From: Thermothelomyces thermophilus ATCC 42464 | Taxonomy: Eukaryota; Ascomycota; Sordariomycetes; Sordariales; Chaetomiaceae | DNA length: 64,000 nucleotides | Direction of reading: 5' to 3' | Assembly (NCBI RefSeq): GCF_000226095.1 | Contig: NC_016477.1 | Span: 1,488,001-1,552,000, forward strand | Part shown: positions 33,766 through 46,861 of the stretch, piece by piece | Position numbering within the stretch: the first letter of the stretch is position 1 | Layout: the number at the start of each line of letters is the position of its first letter | Made by a program: the position numbers and the translations under genes | The notes under the pieces: model-generated | What the model was told of the DNA's origin: nothing | Databases searched by the model: none | What the model saw: only the letters and a program-made list of their open reading frames with translations

Positions 33766-36000
33766 TTTCCTAGGTTAGTGCTAACCTCTTTAGTCATTCG
33801 GCTGATAGTAGCTTTGTCAATCGTGCTTATTTCTGTAAGCCATTAAGTGCTTACGGCTTCCTACCATTAGGTCTGTTCTACTTTCTATCGTATATATTAT
33901 AACTTTGTCTAAAGCTCCCGAATTCGTAATTTCTTTTTATCTATATAATAGAGGTAATCGTTGCTCTAGTACGAGTCCTATATATCTCGTCTAGTTCCGT
34001 AGTGCCTAGGCTAGGCTTGTCTTGGAACTATTGTAATGCTTTCTAGATCGCGGGCTTTGATCTTCTAAAGTAATTCGGCTGCTCTATTTCCTATATTATA
34101 GACCTATTCCATAGGGTGTAAACTTCTGTCCTCATTTCCTTGCCGGGTCGGCTAGTGATTGTTTTCGAATTTATCGCGGAAGTAGTATCGGCATTTATAT
34201 GCCACACATTAGAACCAGGGCACTTACGTATATGCCTTGTATCAAGGGTATAGTTATATAGCATCACCTAGGAGGTATTGGAATTCTTTCCCGAATCCTT
34301 CCTATTATATATAGACTATAGGTACTCTAGTGCTAATATAGGAGTGTTTCTTCTAGTAGCTTTCCTACGTACGCTTGTCTTTTCTACGGTTTGCTTGTAT
34401 AAACTGATATTCTAGGTTCTATATGTCGTTGCTAAGTTATTAGCCGTCAAGATACTCGGCGTGGCTATCAGGCCTATTATATATCATAGGCTATTCTCCT
34501 TTAATAGTTTCTACAATACGTTAGAGTTCCTTTATTTCGTCCCTTATTCTATTACTCTAGTAGGCGAGTCGAATCAAGCGTCTATCCCGTTTGTATAGTT
34601 CCGCGTTAAGCCGAAAAACTTTGTTATAATATTATTTGATTCGTTCCTAGAGGAATAGAATATTAGGTCTAGGTCTCCCGATTCCTTAGGTATTAGTTGT
34701 CTACGATCTATCTTGCCTCTATATAACTATAAAACCCTACTACCTTAAGACTAGGAGAATCGAAACTGGCGGTGCATATTCTCTTGCTATATCCCATTCG
34801 GCAAGACCTATCTCTAGGTCTATAGTAACTAGTTCGGAATACGATGCTTGTTCGTCTTTGCTGTCGCCGTTATATCCAAGACTGTCCGTGTTACTGCCCT
34901 TGTCTTTGTAGCTCGTGGCTACTACTTCGATGACATCCTTGGTAGTTTCGTTAATAGTTGTAATTTCCTTTCTAGGGGTTAGTTTCTATTCTTTCTTTAG
35001 GCTTTAGTATTTTTGCTTATAGTGCCCTTTCTTTCTATAGTTATAGTAGGTAATATTAGACTTGTCTTTAGTTATCTTCTTTTAGTCTTGCTTCTATGCT
35101 ATGTCTATATCTATAGCTCTAGGGTACGTCCTATACGAGGTACTAACGTATACTTGCTTTTTCTTGTCATTAGCCTTAACTATGGTTCCGTTCATTTGTC
35201 CTTGTTTCTGCTACTCTCATATGTAGAGTCAATTATTAATTCTAATAGCCTATATGATGTATTCGTCTAGGGTCTTAGGCCGGTCGTACTTATATAGCTT
35301 ATCTTTGACCTTTTCCTTTAAGCCATTATAGAATAATTATATTAATGCCTCGTCGTTAAGCTAAGACTTGAGCATGTCCTATTTAAACTATATAGCATAG
35401 GAGGCTACTAACTTAGTCTGTCGGAGATTAGCAAGTCTTTCTTATATATAAATCTTCTCGTCCTTATTGCCAAAAACCTTCTAAAGCTCTTCTTTGAAAT
35501 AATTATAAGATCAGAAGACTGCCTATATAAATACGTCTTAGTCATCTTCGTCTTCCTTAATAAGATAGTCATTCTATATAGGCTCGAACTATCTAAGTAC
35601 CTTGCCCTCTAGTCTTATAGCTATATAGAGGACTTTAGCTTTATTATCTAGAAACTTGTCATCGTTAAGCTAGAAGTAGGATTAGAGGTTTGTTAGGAAT
35701 CCTACAAGATCCTCCTTAGTTCCTCTATATTTGCTAGGTAGTTCGATCTTGATATACTTTGCTTTAGCGGTCTCAAGCGTCTCGATTTTAGTATAGGCCT
35801 CGTTAACCAGCTTCTACAAGTACTTTTTACGGTTCTTAAGTTCCTTGATTTGAGCTTAAGCAGCCTTATCTCTCTAGTCTAACTCCTAGATCCGTTACTA
35901 GAGTTAACTAAGCTAAGTGAGCAGCTGTTCGGCCATGACGTTAGTAGCCATGTCGATGTCGAGGTCGAAGTCACCTCCGTTCTAAACTATAATAGAACAA
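33729..36000 (-). pseudogene. Element G gag, RIP-mutated
   Basis: Aligns with D gag over its full length. The start codon has become ATA (35998-36000) and the stop is kept at 33729-33731. The C-terminal Cys/His-rich extension is also recognisable (around 34150-34210), so the long Gag is a family feature. Confidence 0.88.
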
Positions 36001-36017
36001 AGGGAGTGGTAACAACG

Positions 36018-36436
36018 TGTGACAAACCTAACTTAGACTTCTTCTAAAAGGGTCTAGACGGAGGTAGGTGAAGTGGGATAAGTAGGCAGGTCGTCTAAGG
36101 GATTTGGTAAAGCTAAAGGGTTTATAATAATACTTAGAGTTGTCTCTTATAGTAATTAGCAATGCTTGGTATAAGTACTGTGATTATGATTGTTACTACT
36201 GGCGAACTCCTAGAGTCTACTATAACGAGTGACTATCTATATATATATATAATCCTAGTGATCATTCCTGATCACGGTGATCGTGAGTGATCGTATGGTG
36301 GTGATCACCTTAATCACTAGTGAGCATAGTGATTATTATGCTTCCCATGCTATAATTGGTCCTTTCGTTCCTTTGACTTGATTGGCCTATTTGTGCTAGT
36401 GGCTTAGGCAGCATCTGCATGTATATTTCCGTGATA
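36018..36436 (-). repeat. Element G 5' LTR (subfamily 3, 419 bp)
   Basis: Starts TGTGACAAACC at left and ends CCGTGATA. The primer-binding complement gtggtaacaa lies just left of it (about 36007-36016). Length equals its partner at 28928-29346. Confidence 0.92.
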
Positions 36437-37113
36437 AGTTTATATACGCGAACTATAGAAAAGACGAGTGTATGTAGGAAAGCTACTAGAAGAAATATTC
36501 CTACCTTAGCGTTAGGGTACCTATAATCTATGTATAATGGGAAGGATTTAGGAAAGAATTCTAATACCTCCTAGGCAACACTATATGACTATATCCTTAA
36601 TATAAGGTATATATATAAGTACCCTAGTTCTAGTATATAGTATATAAATGCCGATACTACTTCTACGACAAATTCGAAAATAATAACTAGCCGACCTAAT
36701 AAGGAAATAAGGATAGAAGCTTATACCCTGTAGAATAGGTCTACGATATAGAAAATAGAGTAGCTAAATTGCTCTAGAAGATCGAAGCCCGCGATCTAGA
36801 AGGCATTACAATAGTTCTAAGACGAGCCTAGCCTAGGCACTACGGAACAGGACAAAATATATAGGACTCGTACTAGAGTAACGATTGCCTCTATTATATA
36901 GATAAAAAGAAATCGCGAATTCGGGAGCTTCAGATAAAGCTATGATATATATAACGAAAAGCAAAATAGACTTAATAGTAGAAAGCTATAAGCACTTAAT
37001 GGCTTACAGAAATAAGCACGATCGACAAAGCTACTATCAGCCGAACAACCGAAGAGGTTAGCACTAACCTAGGAAACGGGTCAGGGCCCTTCGAGGGGCC
37101 TGGAAACTATTAA
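36437..37113 (+). pseudogene. Element F gag, 3' part, RIP-mutated
   Basis: Continues F gag from the duplicated agttt to TAA at 37111. It includes the Cys/His-rich C-terminal extension and the frameshift hairpin (GGGCCC copies near 37084-37101). Confidence 0.86.
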
Positions 37114-40100
37114 CGCCCGTATAGCGGCAAGTAGTAGCGTAGTATAGGAGGAACTGGCGTAAGAGACCACTATATCGAGACCTCCTAGTAGAAACATAGG
37201 AAATCGCCATAATCTTTAGACGATAACGGCAAGACAAGCGACTATAGATAATAGCATAATGGAAATAGCACAAAATGCTCGCACTAGTAAATAGCAGAGT
37301 AGAGATAAACCTAATTTCGCCGATACTTATAATTAGCTATAGATACCCTAGAGAATGAAGCGGAAGTATAGTATAGTTAAAGGGCTATTTCCGATATAAT
37401 AGGTATATAGGGAGACTAAACTAATTAATATTACTATAGTAAGGAAGACTATAGTAATTATATTTAGTATTATAGATATAGGCAATGACAAAGACATAAT
37501 ATTAGGGTTACTATAGTATAAAGATTATGACCTAGACATTAGCTAGAAGAATGGTAGCTACCTATAACTCCAAATAGAATCATATTCGACTAATAAGATA
37601 GGAAGTATATAAGGATTGTAAGCAGACGATGCTTAGGGGAAGGCATATCCTATAGATCTACTATAAGAGACAGACAATGGCAGATAGACTACTATAGACT
37701 CTAGAAGAGGCGGTATAACAATATCAATATCGTAATAAGAGGAACAAGCCAAACCGCCGATAGCTGTTCTCTCCGTTGACGAATGTAGAGCACTATAATT
37801 AGAGTAGTAGGTTAAGATAGGAGAAATCGCTAATATCGCTATAAACGGAACTAAGTTTATATACTATTAGAAAACTAAGAGATGAGACAAGACTAGGGAA
37901 GTACCGAAAGAATATAAAGAATACCTAGCATTCGAACTAAAGCATCTAGAAGGATTACTAGAACACGGCCTATAGGATTACGAGATTAAGCTTAAGGAAG
38001 GAGCATGACTAAAGTTCTTTAAGATTTACTATACGAGCTAGATATAGAACGAAGAACTTAAGCGATATTTAGAGGAGAACCTTCGAAGAGGATATATTTG
38101 CCTATCGACATCACTAGTAGGCTACCTAATCCTATTTATACCTAAGAAAGATAGAAAGCTACGATTATATATCGACTATTGGTAACTTAACGAATAGATT
38201 ATAAAAAACTAATACCTATTACCGCTAATCTCACGGCTCTAAGATTAGTTAGTAGGAGCCTAATATTTTATATATCTTGATTTACTATTAGCCTATAACT
38301 ATATATAGATCAAAGAAGGCGACAAGTGGAAAACGGCCTTTAGGATACCCTATAGCTATTATAAGTACCTTGTTATGCTATTCGGACTTACAAATGTACT
38401 AGTAACGTTCTAAGCCCTGATTGATTAAGCTATCCGACCCTTTCTCGACAAATTTACGGTATATTATTTTAACGATATACTTATCTTCTCTAAGACGATA
38501 GATAAATACTAGAAGTATATAAAAGCAGTGCTAGATATGCTATATATATACAAACTATTAGTTAACAAAGAAAAGAGCAAATTCTATATAAGGAAGACGG
38601 TATTTTTAGAATACGAAATATCTCTAAGACAAATCTAGATAGAACCCTTAAAGGTTAAAGCTATTAAGAATTAGCTACAACTAACGTTAGTCACGGAAAT
38701 ATAAAGCTTTATTAGATTTACGAACTTCTACCGAATATTTATTAGGAACTTTAGAGCGATCGTACGACCTTTATACGAACTTACCAAGAAGAACGCTAAA
38801 TTCCAATGGGAAGAACAGCACAAGTAAGCATTTATATAGATCTATAACGCCATTACCAAAGATCTAATACTAGTATTACTAGACCCTAAGAAGCCATTTA
38901 AGATAGAAACGGACGCTTTAGACTACGCTATTAGAGGATAATTAGGACAATAAGACAAACAAGGAAAGCTATATCCTATAGCCTTCTTTTTAAAGAAGCT
39001 TAATAGACTACGTCTTAATTATCTAATCCATAATAAGGAACTACTTACGATTGTCAAAGCTTTTAAGGAATAGCAACTATACCTTAGTAGTACGATTAAA
39101 CCGGTATAAGTATATATAGACTACAAGAATTTACGATACTTTACAACAACAAAAGAGCTTAATAGACGACAAATACGATAGGCAGAATTCCTTATAGAAT
39201 TTAACTTTAAGATCCGTTATAAGAAGGGCAAAGAGAACATACAAGTGGACATCTTAAGCTAATGAACGGATTATACGGAAGGGCGAACAGAAACAATATT
39301 ACCGTTATTCAAGAAACAAATAGACGGAACGTTATATTACGAAATGTAGACACCTATAGAGGATAATCTACTTGACTTATTCCTAGAATGTTATATAATC
39401 TTTCGAGAAGAAAGAATCAACGAGATATAGTATTAAGCAGTACTTGGACTACTAGTACCTAATGGAGTAGAAGAAAGAGATAGGAAACTCTAGTACCGAG
39501 GCAAAGCATATATCTATAACGGGGACTAATAGCTACAAATAATTCGAGAACTCTATAAGTCGAAACTCGGAAGATATAAAGGAGTTACGAAGACTATCGT
39601 ATAAGTTAAGAAACACTACGACTTTCTATAGTTAACGATATAAGTTAAGAAAGTCGTATAGAACTATAATATTTATAATTGAAGCAAAACAGTATAATAT
39701 AAGCTATATAGGCTACTTTAGCTACTACTAATAGCTGACAAACTATAGAGTTTAGTTACGATAGACTTTATTACAAAGCTACTAGAATCTAAGGATATAG
39801 CTACAGGAGTGACCTACAATAGTATTCTTACTATAGTAGATCGCCTGACTAAATAGGTATACTTCTTTCCCTATAAGGAGTCCTAGATAGTAGAACGGTT
39901 AGTAGATATAATCTATCGGCAAGTTATATTAGTATATGCTTAGCCGTAAGAATAGATCACCAATAGAGACACCAAGTTCGTATTAAAGTTCTGGTAAGCG
40001 TTAATGTAACGATTAGGCATTAATAGCAAGCTATTAACGGCATATCACCCGTAGACTAACAGACAAACGGAGTAACTAAACCAAGTTATTAAGCAATACC

Positions 40101-41048
40101 TCCGTTCTTACGTTAACTACTAGCAAGACGACTAGGTCATACTATTGCTAATAGTATAACTCGCTTACAATATAACGCTAATAGAAACGACCAAAGTCAC
40201 ACCGTTCTTCGCGAACTATAGATATAAAGCAGACCTTAGGCAAGGACCAGAGGTCATAGTGCTAAGAGTAGTAGTCAAAGCAGAACAGATACACACACTA
40301 TATAAGAAGCTCAAAAAGGAACTCGAGTTTGTTAGGACTAGAATAAAGAACTACTATAACAAATATAGGCTCGAGGGACCTTGCCTAGAGAGGGGAGACA
40401 AAGTCTACCTAATTATACGAAACTTATAAACTAAACGACTAAGTATAAAGCTAGACTTTAAGAAGGTCAGACCCTTTGTTATTAAAGAACGAATTTCGAC
40501 ATCTAACTACCGACTATCGTTACTATTATCTATACGACTACGGATAGATGTTTTTTATATTTTACTTCTCGAACTAGCACTAAAGAACGCTAAGGTTGCT
40601 ATATATATCGAAGTAGAGGATGAAGAGGAAGAATAGGATATTGAAGAAATTCTAGATTTATATATCATTAATAGAGAACTATAATACCCAGTTAAATAGC
40701 TTAATTTTAGATTAGAAGACAACTTATAGGAACCCGTTAAGAATCTAAATTGCCCTAAGAAACTAAAGCAGTTTTACCGGCAGAATCCTAACTAGCTATA
40801 AGAACCGGCTCTAAAGCCTATTCCCCAATAGAAAAAGAGGGGAACCTGCTAGAATTAGGACCAAGATCTAACCCGATCGACTCCTAATCAAGTATATCAA
40901 AAGTACCTAACGCCTAAGCCTAACCCGCGAGGGTCTACGTTTCTAATATCGGTAGAGGAGTATCTAGCTCTTCCTCCTCCTCTAGACAAGCTACGCTACG
41001 ACAAAAAACTTCGGCACTACAATCGCGTAGGGATTGCTATAAACGACA
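37077..41048 (+). pseudogene. Element F pol and truncated 3' region, RIP-mutated
   Basis: Protease through chromodomain align with D. The last part (about 40800-41048) is the subfamily-2 type 3' region, with gag-pol sense and antisense-gene remnants overlapping. It is cut at 41048 by the LTR of element H, so F has no 3' LTR of its own in this window. Confidence 0.85.
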
Positions 41049-41470
41049 TATTACAGAAATATACATGTAGGACGCCGCCTAAGCTGCCTTCCCTAACAAG
41101 TTAATAGGATAGCAGGTACAAACGGACTAATTAAGAAAGGATCACGCTTAGCAAAGTAATCTATATACTATAGAATCACTACTATAGCCATAATCTAGAT
41201 AGTAAAGGATCACTAGATAAAGAGTAATCCTAGGAATATATATATATATAAATAGTTACTCATTATAATAGACTCTAAGAGTTCACTAGTAATAGCAACC
41301 CATAATTACAGTACTTATACTAAGCATTGCTAATTACTATAAGAGATAACTCTAGTATTATTATAAACCCTTTGGCTTTACCAAATCCCTTAGACAACCT
41401 GCGTACTTGTCCTACTCAATCTACTTTCGTCTAAACCCTTTTAGAAGAAGTCTAAGTTAGGTTCATCATA
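41049..41470 (+). repeat. Element H 5' LTR (subfamily 3-like, 422 bp)
   Basis: Begins TATTACAGAAATATACATGT (from TGTCACNGAAATATACATG as in G) and ends CATCATA, followed by the primer region and gag. It carries a subfamily-3 U3 in front of a common R-U5. Confidence 0.85.
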
Positions 41471-41497
41471 CGTTACTATCACTCCCTTTGTTCTATT

Positions 41498-43759
41498 ATA
41501 GTTTAGAACGGAGGTAACTTCGACCTTAATATCGACATAGCTACTAACGTTATAGCCGAATAGTTGCTTGCTTAGCTTGATTAACTCCATTAGCAAATCT
41601 AGGAGTTAGACCAGAGAGATAAGGCTGCTTAAGCTCGAATTAAGGAACTCGAGAACGGCGAAAAGCACTTGTAGAAGCTAGTTAACGAGGCCTATACTAA
41701 AATCAAGGCACTCGAGGGCGCTAAAGCGAGCCGTATTAAGATCGAACTACTTAGCAAATACGGAGGAACTAAGGAGGATCTTGTAGGATTCCTAATAAAC
41801 CTTTAATCCTACTTCTAGCTTAATAACGACAAGTTTCTAGACGATAAAGCTAAAGTTCTCTATATAGCTATAAGACTAGAGAGCAAGGCATTTAGATGGT
41901 TTAAGCCTATATAGAACGACTATCTTACTAAGGAAGACAAAGATAACTAAGATGTATTTATATAGGCAGTCTTTCGATCCTACGACTATTTCGAAGAAGA
42001 GCTTTAGAAGGTTTTTAGCGATAAAGACGAGAAGATTTATATATAAGAAAGACTTGCTAATCTTTGATAGACTAAGTTAATAGCCTCTTATGTTATATAG
42101 TTTAGATAGGATATACTTAAGTCTTAGCTTAATAACGAGGTATTAATATAATTATTTTATAATAGCTTAAAGGAAAAGGTTAAAGACAAGCTATATAAGT
42201 ACGATTGGCCTAAGACCCTAGATAAATATATTATATAGGCTATTAGAATCGATAATCGACTTTATATATAGGAGTAGTAAAAACAAGGTCAAATGAATGG
42301 AACTATAGTTAAGGCTAATAATAAAAAAAAGCGAGTATATATTAGTACCTTATATAGGATATATCCTAGAGCTATAGATATAGATATAGTATAGAAGTAG
42401 GATTAGAAGAAGATAACTAAAGATAAGTCTAATATTACCTATTATAATCATAGAAAGAAAGGATACTATAAGTAAGAATATCGAAGCCTAAAGAAAGAGT
42501 AGAAGATAGTCCCTAGAAAGGAAATTATAGCTATCGACAAAACTACTAAGGACGTTATCAAAGTAATAGCTACGAGCTACGAAGATAAGGGTAGTGATAC
42601 GGATAGTCTCGGACACAATAGCAACGGTAAAGACAAACAAGCACTATACTCCGAACTAGTCACTATAGACCTAGAGATAGGGCTTACCAAATAGGATACG
42701 GTAGGGGAGTATGTACCGCTAATTTCAATTCTCCTAGCCTTGAGGCAGTAGGGTTTTACGATTATATAGAGGCGGGATAGATTGTAGATAACCAATATCT
42801 AAGGAATCGAAAGACCCGGACCTAATGTTCTATTCTTCTAGGAACGAATCGAATGGTACTATAATGAAGTTTTCCGGCTTAATATAGAACTATGTAAATA
42901 GGATAGATACTTGATTTAACTTGTCTAATAGAGCGATAAGATAAGAGATAAGACAAGGGAACTCTAACGTATTATGGAAACTATTAAAGGAGAATAGCCT
43001 GTGATATATGATAGGCCTAATAGCTTTACCAAGTACCTTGACGATTAGTAACTTAGTAATGATATATAGAACCTAGAATACTAGTTTATATATACGAACC
43101 GCGGAAAAGATAAGCGTATATAGGAAAGCTACTAGAAGAAACATTTTTACCTTAGCATTAGGGTACCTATAGTCTATATATAATAGGAAGGATTTGGGAA
43201 AAAATTCTAATACCTCCGAAACGACACTATATAACTATATCCTTGACACAAGGCATATATATAAGTGCTCTAGTCCTAATATATAGTATATAGATACTAA
43301 TACTACTTCTATAACAAATTCGAAAACAATTACTAGCTAACCTGACAAGGAAATAAGGACAGAAGCTTACATCCTATAGAATAGGTCTATAATATAGGAA
43401 ACAGAGCGGCCAAATTACGCTAGAAGATCGAAGCCCGCGATCTAGAAGGCATTACAATAGTTCTAAGACGAGCCTAGCCTAGGTACCATAGAATAGGACG
43501 AGATATATAGGACTCGTGCTAGAGTAACGACTGTCTCTATTACGCGGACGAAAAGAAATCGCGAATTCGGGAGCTTTAGATAAAGCTATAGCATATACAA
43601 CAAAAAGTAGAACAGACTTAATAGTAGGAAGCCGTAAGCACTTAATGGCTTACGGAAATGAGCACGATCGACGAAGCTACTATTAGCCGAATAACTGAAG
43701 AGGTTAGTACTAACCTAGGAAATGGGTTAGGGCCCTTTGAGGGGCCCAGAAACCATTAA
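41498..43759 (+). pseudogene. Element H gag, RIP-mutated
   Basis: Full-length gag remnant. The start has become ATA at 41498 and the stop is TAA at 43757-43759. The frameshift hairpin is kept almost unchanged (ggGCCCTTTGAGGGGCCC region around 43730-43748). Minus-strand ORFs here are shadows. Confidence 0.87.
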
Positions 43760-46431
43760 TACCTATGTAGCGGCAAGTAATAGCGTAGTATAGGAGGAAC
43801 TGGTATAAGAGACTACTATATCGAGACCTCCTAGTAGAAATATAGAAAATCGCTATAATCTTTAGACAATAGCGGCAAGATAAGCGATTATAGATAATAG
43901 TATAATAGAAATAATATAAAATGCTTATATTAGTAGATAGTAAAGTAGAGATAAACCTAATTTCGCTAACGATTATAAATTAGCTATAGATACCTTAGAG
44001 AATAAAGCAGAAGTATAGTATAGTCAAAGGGCCATTTCCGATATAATAGGTATATAGAGAGATCGAACCAATTAATATTACTATAATAAGGAAGATTATA
44101 ATAGTCGTTTTTAGTATTATAGATATAGGTAATGATAAAGATATAATATTAGGGTTACTATAGTATAAAGATTACGATCTAGACATTAGTTAGAAGAATG
44201 GTAGCTACCTATAACCCTAAACGGAGTCGTATTTAACTAGCAAGATAGGGAGCGTATGAGGATCGTAAGCAGACAATACTTAAGGGAAGGTATGTCCTAT
44301 AGATCTACCACAAGAGACAGATAGTAGTAGATAGACTACTATAGACTCTAGAAGAGGCGGTATAACGATATCGATATCGTAATAGGAGGAACGAGCTAAA
44401 CCACCGATAGCTATTCTCTCCATTAACGAATGCGGAGCATTGTAATTGGAGTAGTAGGTTGAGATAGGAGAAATCGCTAGCATCGCTATAGACGGAACTA
44501 ACTTTATATACTATTAGAAAACCAAAAGACGAGATAAGACTAGGGAAGTACTAAAAGAATATAAAGAATACCTAGCATTCGAACTAAAGCATCTAGAAGG
44601 ATTACTAGAATACGGCCTATAGGATTATAAGATTAAGCTTAAGGAAGGAGTATAACTAAAGTTCTTTAAGATCTATTATATAAGCTAGACTTAGAACAAA
44701 GAACTTAAGCGATATTTGGAAGAGAACCTTCGAAGAGAATATATTTGCCTATCGATATTGCTAGTAGGCTACCTAATCCTATTTATATCTAAGAAAGACG
44801 GAAAGCTATAGTTATATATTAACTATTAGTAACTTAACGAATAGACTATAAAAAACCGATACCTATTACTACTAATCTTATAGCTCCGAGATTAGTTAGT
44901 AGGAGCCTAATATTTCATATATCCTAACTTGCTATCGGCCTATAACTATATATAGATTAAAGAAGGCGACGAGTAAAAAACGGCCTTTAGGATACCTTAT
45001 AGCTACTACAAGTACCTTATTATGCTATTTAGACTTACAAACACGCCGGTAACATTCCAAGCCCTGATTAATTAAACTATCCAACCCTTTCTTAACAAAT
45101 TTACGGTATATTATCTCGACGATATACTTATCTTCTTTAAGATAATAGATAAACACTAGAAGCACGTAAAAGCAGTGTTAGACGCGCTATATATATATGA
45201 ACTATTAGTTAATAAGGAAAAGAGCGAATTTTATATTAGGAAAATGGTATTTTTAGGATACGAAATATCCCTAAGATAAATCTAGATAGAACCTTTAAAG
45301 GTTAAAGCCATTAAGAATTAGCTATAACTAATGTTAGTTACGGAAGTACGAAGCTTCATCGGATTTGTAAACTTCTACCGAATGTTTATTAGGAACTTTA
45401 GAGCAATTATACGACCTTTATACAAACTTACAAAGAAAAACGCTAAATTCTAATAGGAAGAACGGCACGAGTAAGCATTTACGTAGATCTATAACGCTAT
45501 TACTAAAGATCTAGTACTGGTATTACCAGACCCTAAGAAGCCATTTAAGGTAAAAACGGACGCTTTAGACTACGCTATCGGAGGACAATTAGGATAACGA
45601 GACAAACAAGGAAAGCTATATCCTATAGCCTTCTTTTTAAAGAAGCTCGATAGACTATGTCTTAATTATCTAATCTACGACAAGGAACTACTTATAATTA
45701 TTAAAGCTTTTAAGGAATAGCGACTATACCTTAGCAGTACGATTAAACCAGTATAAGTATATATAGATTATAAGAATTTACGATACTTTATAATAATAAA
45801 AGAGCTTAATAGACGACAAATATAATAGGCAGAATTCCTCGTGGAATTTAACTTTAAGATCTGCTATAAGAAGGGTAAAGAGAATATACGAGCAGACATC
45901 TTAAGCTAATGAACGGATTACACGGAAGGATAAACGGAAACAATACTACTATTGTTTAAAGAACGAACAGACGGAATGCTATATTACGAAACGTAGACAC
46001 CTATAGAAGATGATCTACTTGACTTATTCCTAGAATATTATATAATCTTTCGAGAAGAAAGAATTAACAAGGTATAATATTAAGTAGCACCTAGACTACT
46101 AGTACCTAATGGAGTAAAAGAAAGAGATGGGAAACTTTAGTACCGAGGCAAAGTATATATCTATGACGGGGATTAATAGCTATAAATAATTCGAGAACTC
46201 TACGAGTTGAAACTCAGAGGATATAAAGGAGTTATAAAGACTATTATATAAGTCAAGAAACACTATAACTTTCTATAGTTAATAGTACAAGTTAAGGAAG
46301 TCGTACGGAACTATGACATTTGCAATCGAAGTAAAACGGCACGATATAAGCTATATAGGCTACTTTAGCTATTGCTAATAGCTAATAAACTATAGAGTTT
46401 AGTTATGATAGACTTCATTATAAAGCTACTA
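43723..46431 (+). pseudogene. Element H pol, truncated within integrase
   Basis: Protease, RT and RNase H are followed by the integrase zinc finger and the first catalytic Asp region. The fragment stops after aaagctacta at the LTR of element I. The missing remainder and the 3' LTR are not found in the window. Confidence 0.85.
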
Positions 46432-46834
46432 TATTACGAGCTAACTATATACCGCGACCTGGTAGGGTATAGTAGGCTAAATGAGCCACTAATCAAGAAG
46501 GGCACAAAGTAAGGCTAATATAGGATTGCTAGGGAGCGTGGGCTACTATAGGCAAACAATTGCCAAAAAGGGAAAGATAACAGAAGATAGCTGGCTACTA
46601 AAGGCGATCTAAGGACAGGATAAAAGGGGACTATAAGCGACCAATAGAAGTATATATACATATAAATAGTCACTCGTTATAGTAGACTCTAGGAGTTTAC
46701 TAGTAATAGTAACCCCTAGTGTTATTATAAACCCTTTAGCTTTACCAAATCCCTTAGACAACCTGCCTACTTGTCCCACTTAATCTACCATCGTCTAAAC
46801 CCTTTTAGAAGAAGTCCAAGTTAGGTTTGTTACA
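46432..46834 (+). repeat. Element I 5' LTR with internal deletion (403 bp)
   Basis: Starts TATTACGAGC and ends GTTACA. Compared with the other subfamily-2 LTRs, about 50 bases are missing around 46713, where gtaacccctag joins the sequence before and after the deleted part of R-U5. Confidence 0.86.
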
Positions 46835-46861
46835 CGTTACTATTACTCCCTTTATTCTATC

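Larger units (their letters stand above)
28928..36436 (-). mobile_element. Element G: full-length RIP-mutated chromovirus, subfamily 3
   Basis: 7509-bp minus-strand copy with 419-bp LTRs at both ends. It is flanked by agttt (28923-28927 and 36437-36441) and interrupts F gag. Its LTR U3 and its antisense gene belong to a subfamily distinct from both D and B/C. RIP is somewhat lighter than in A, F, H or I, and a 143-codon RT piece (32017-32448) still reads YLDDILIFSK. Confidence 0.93.
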
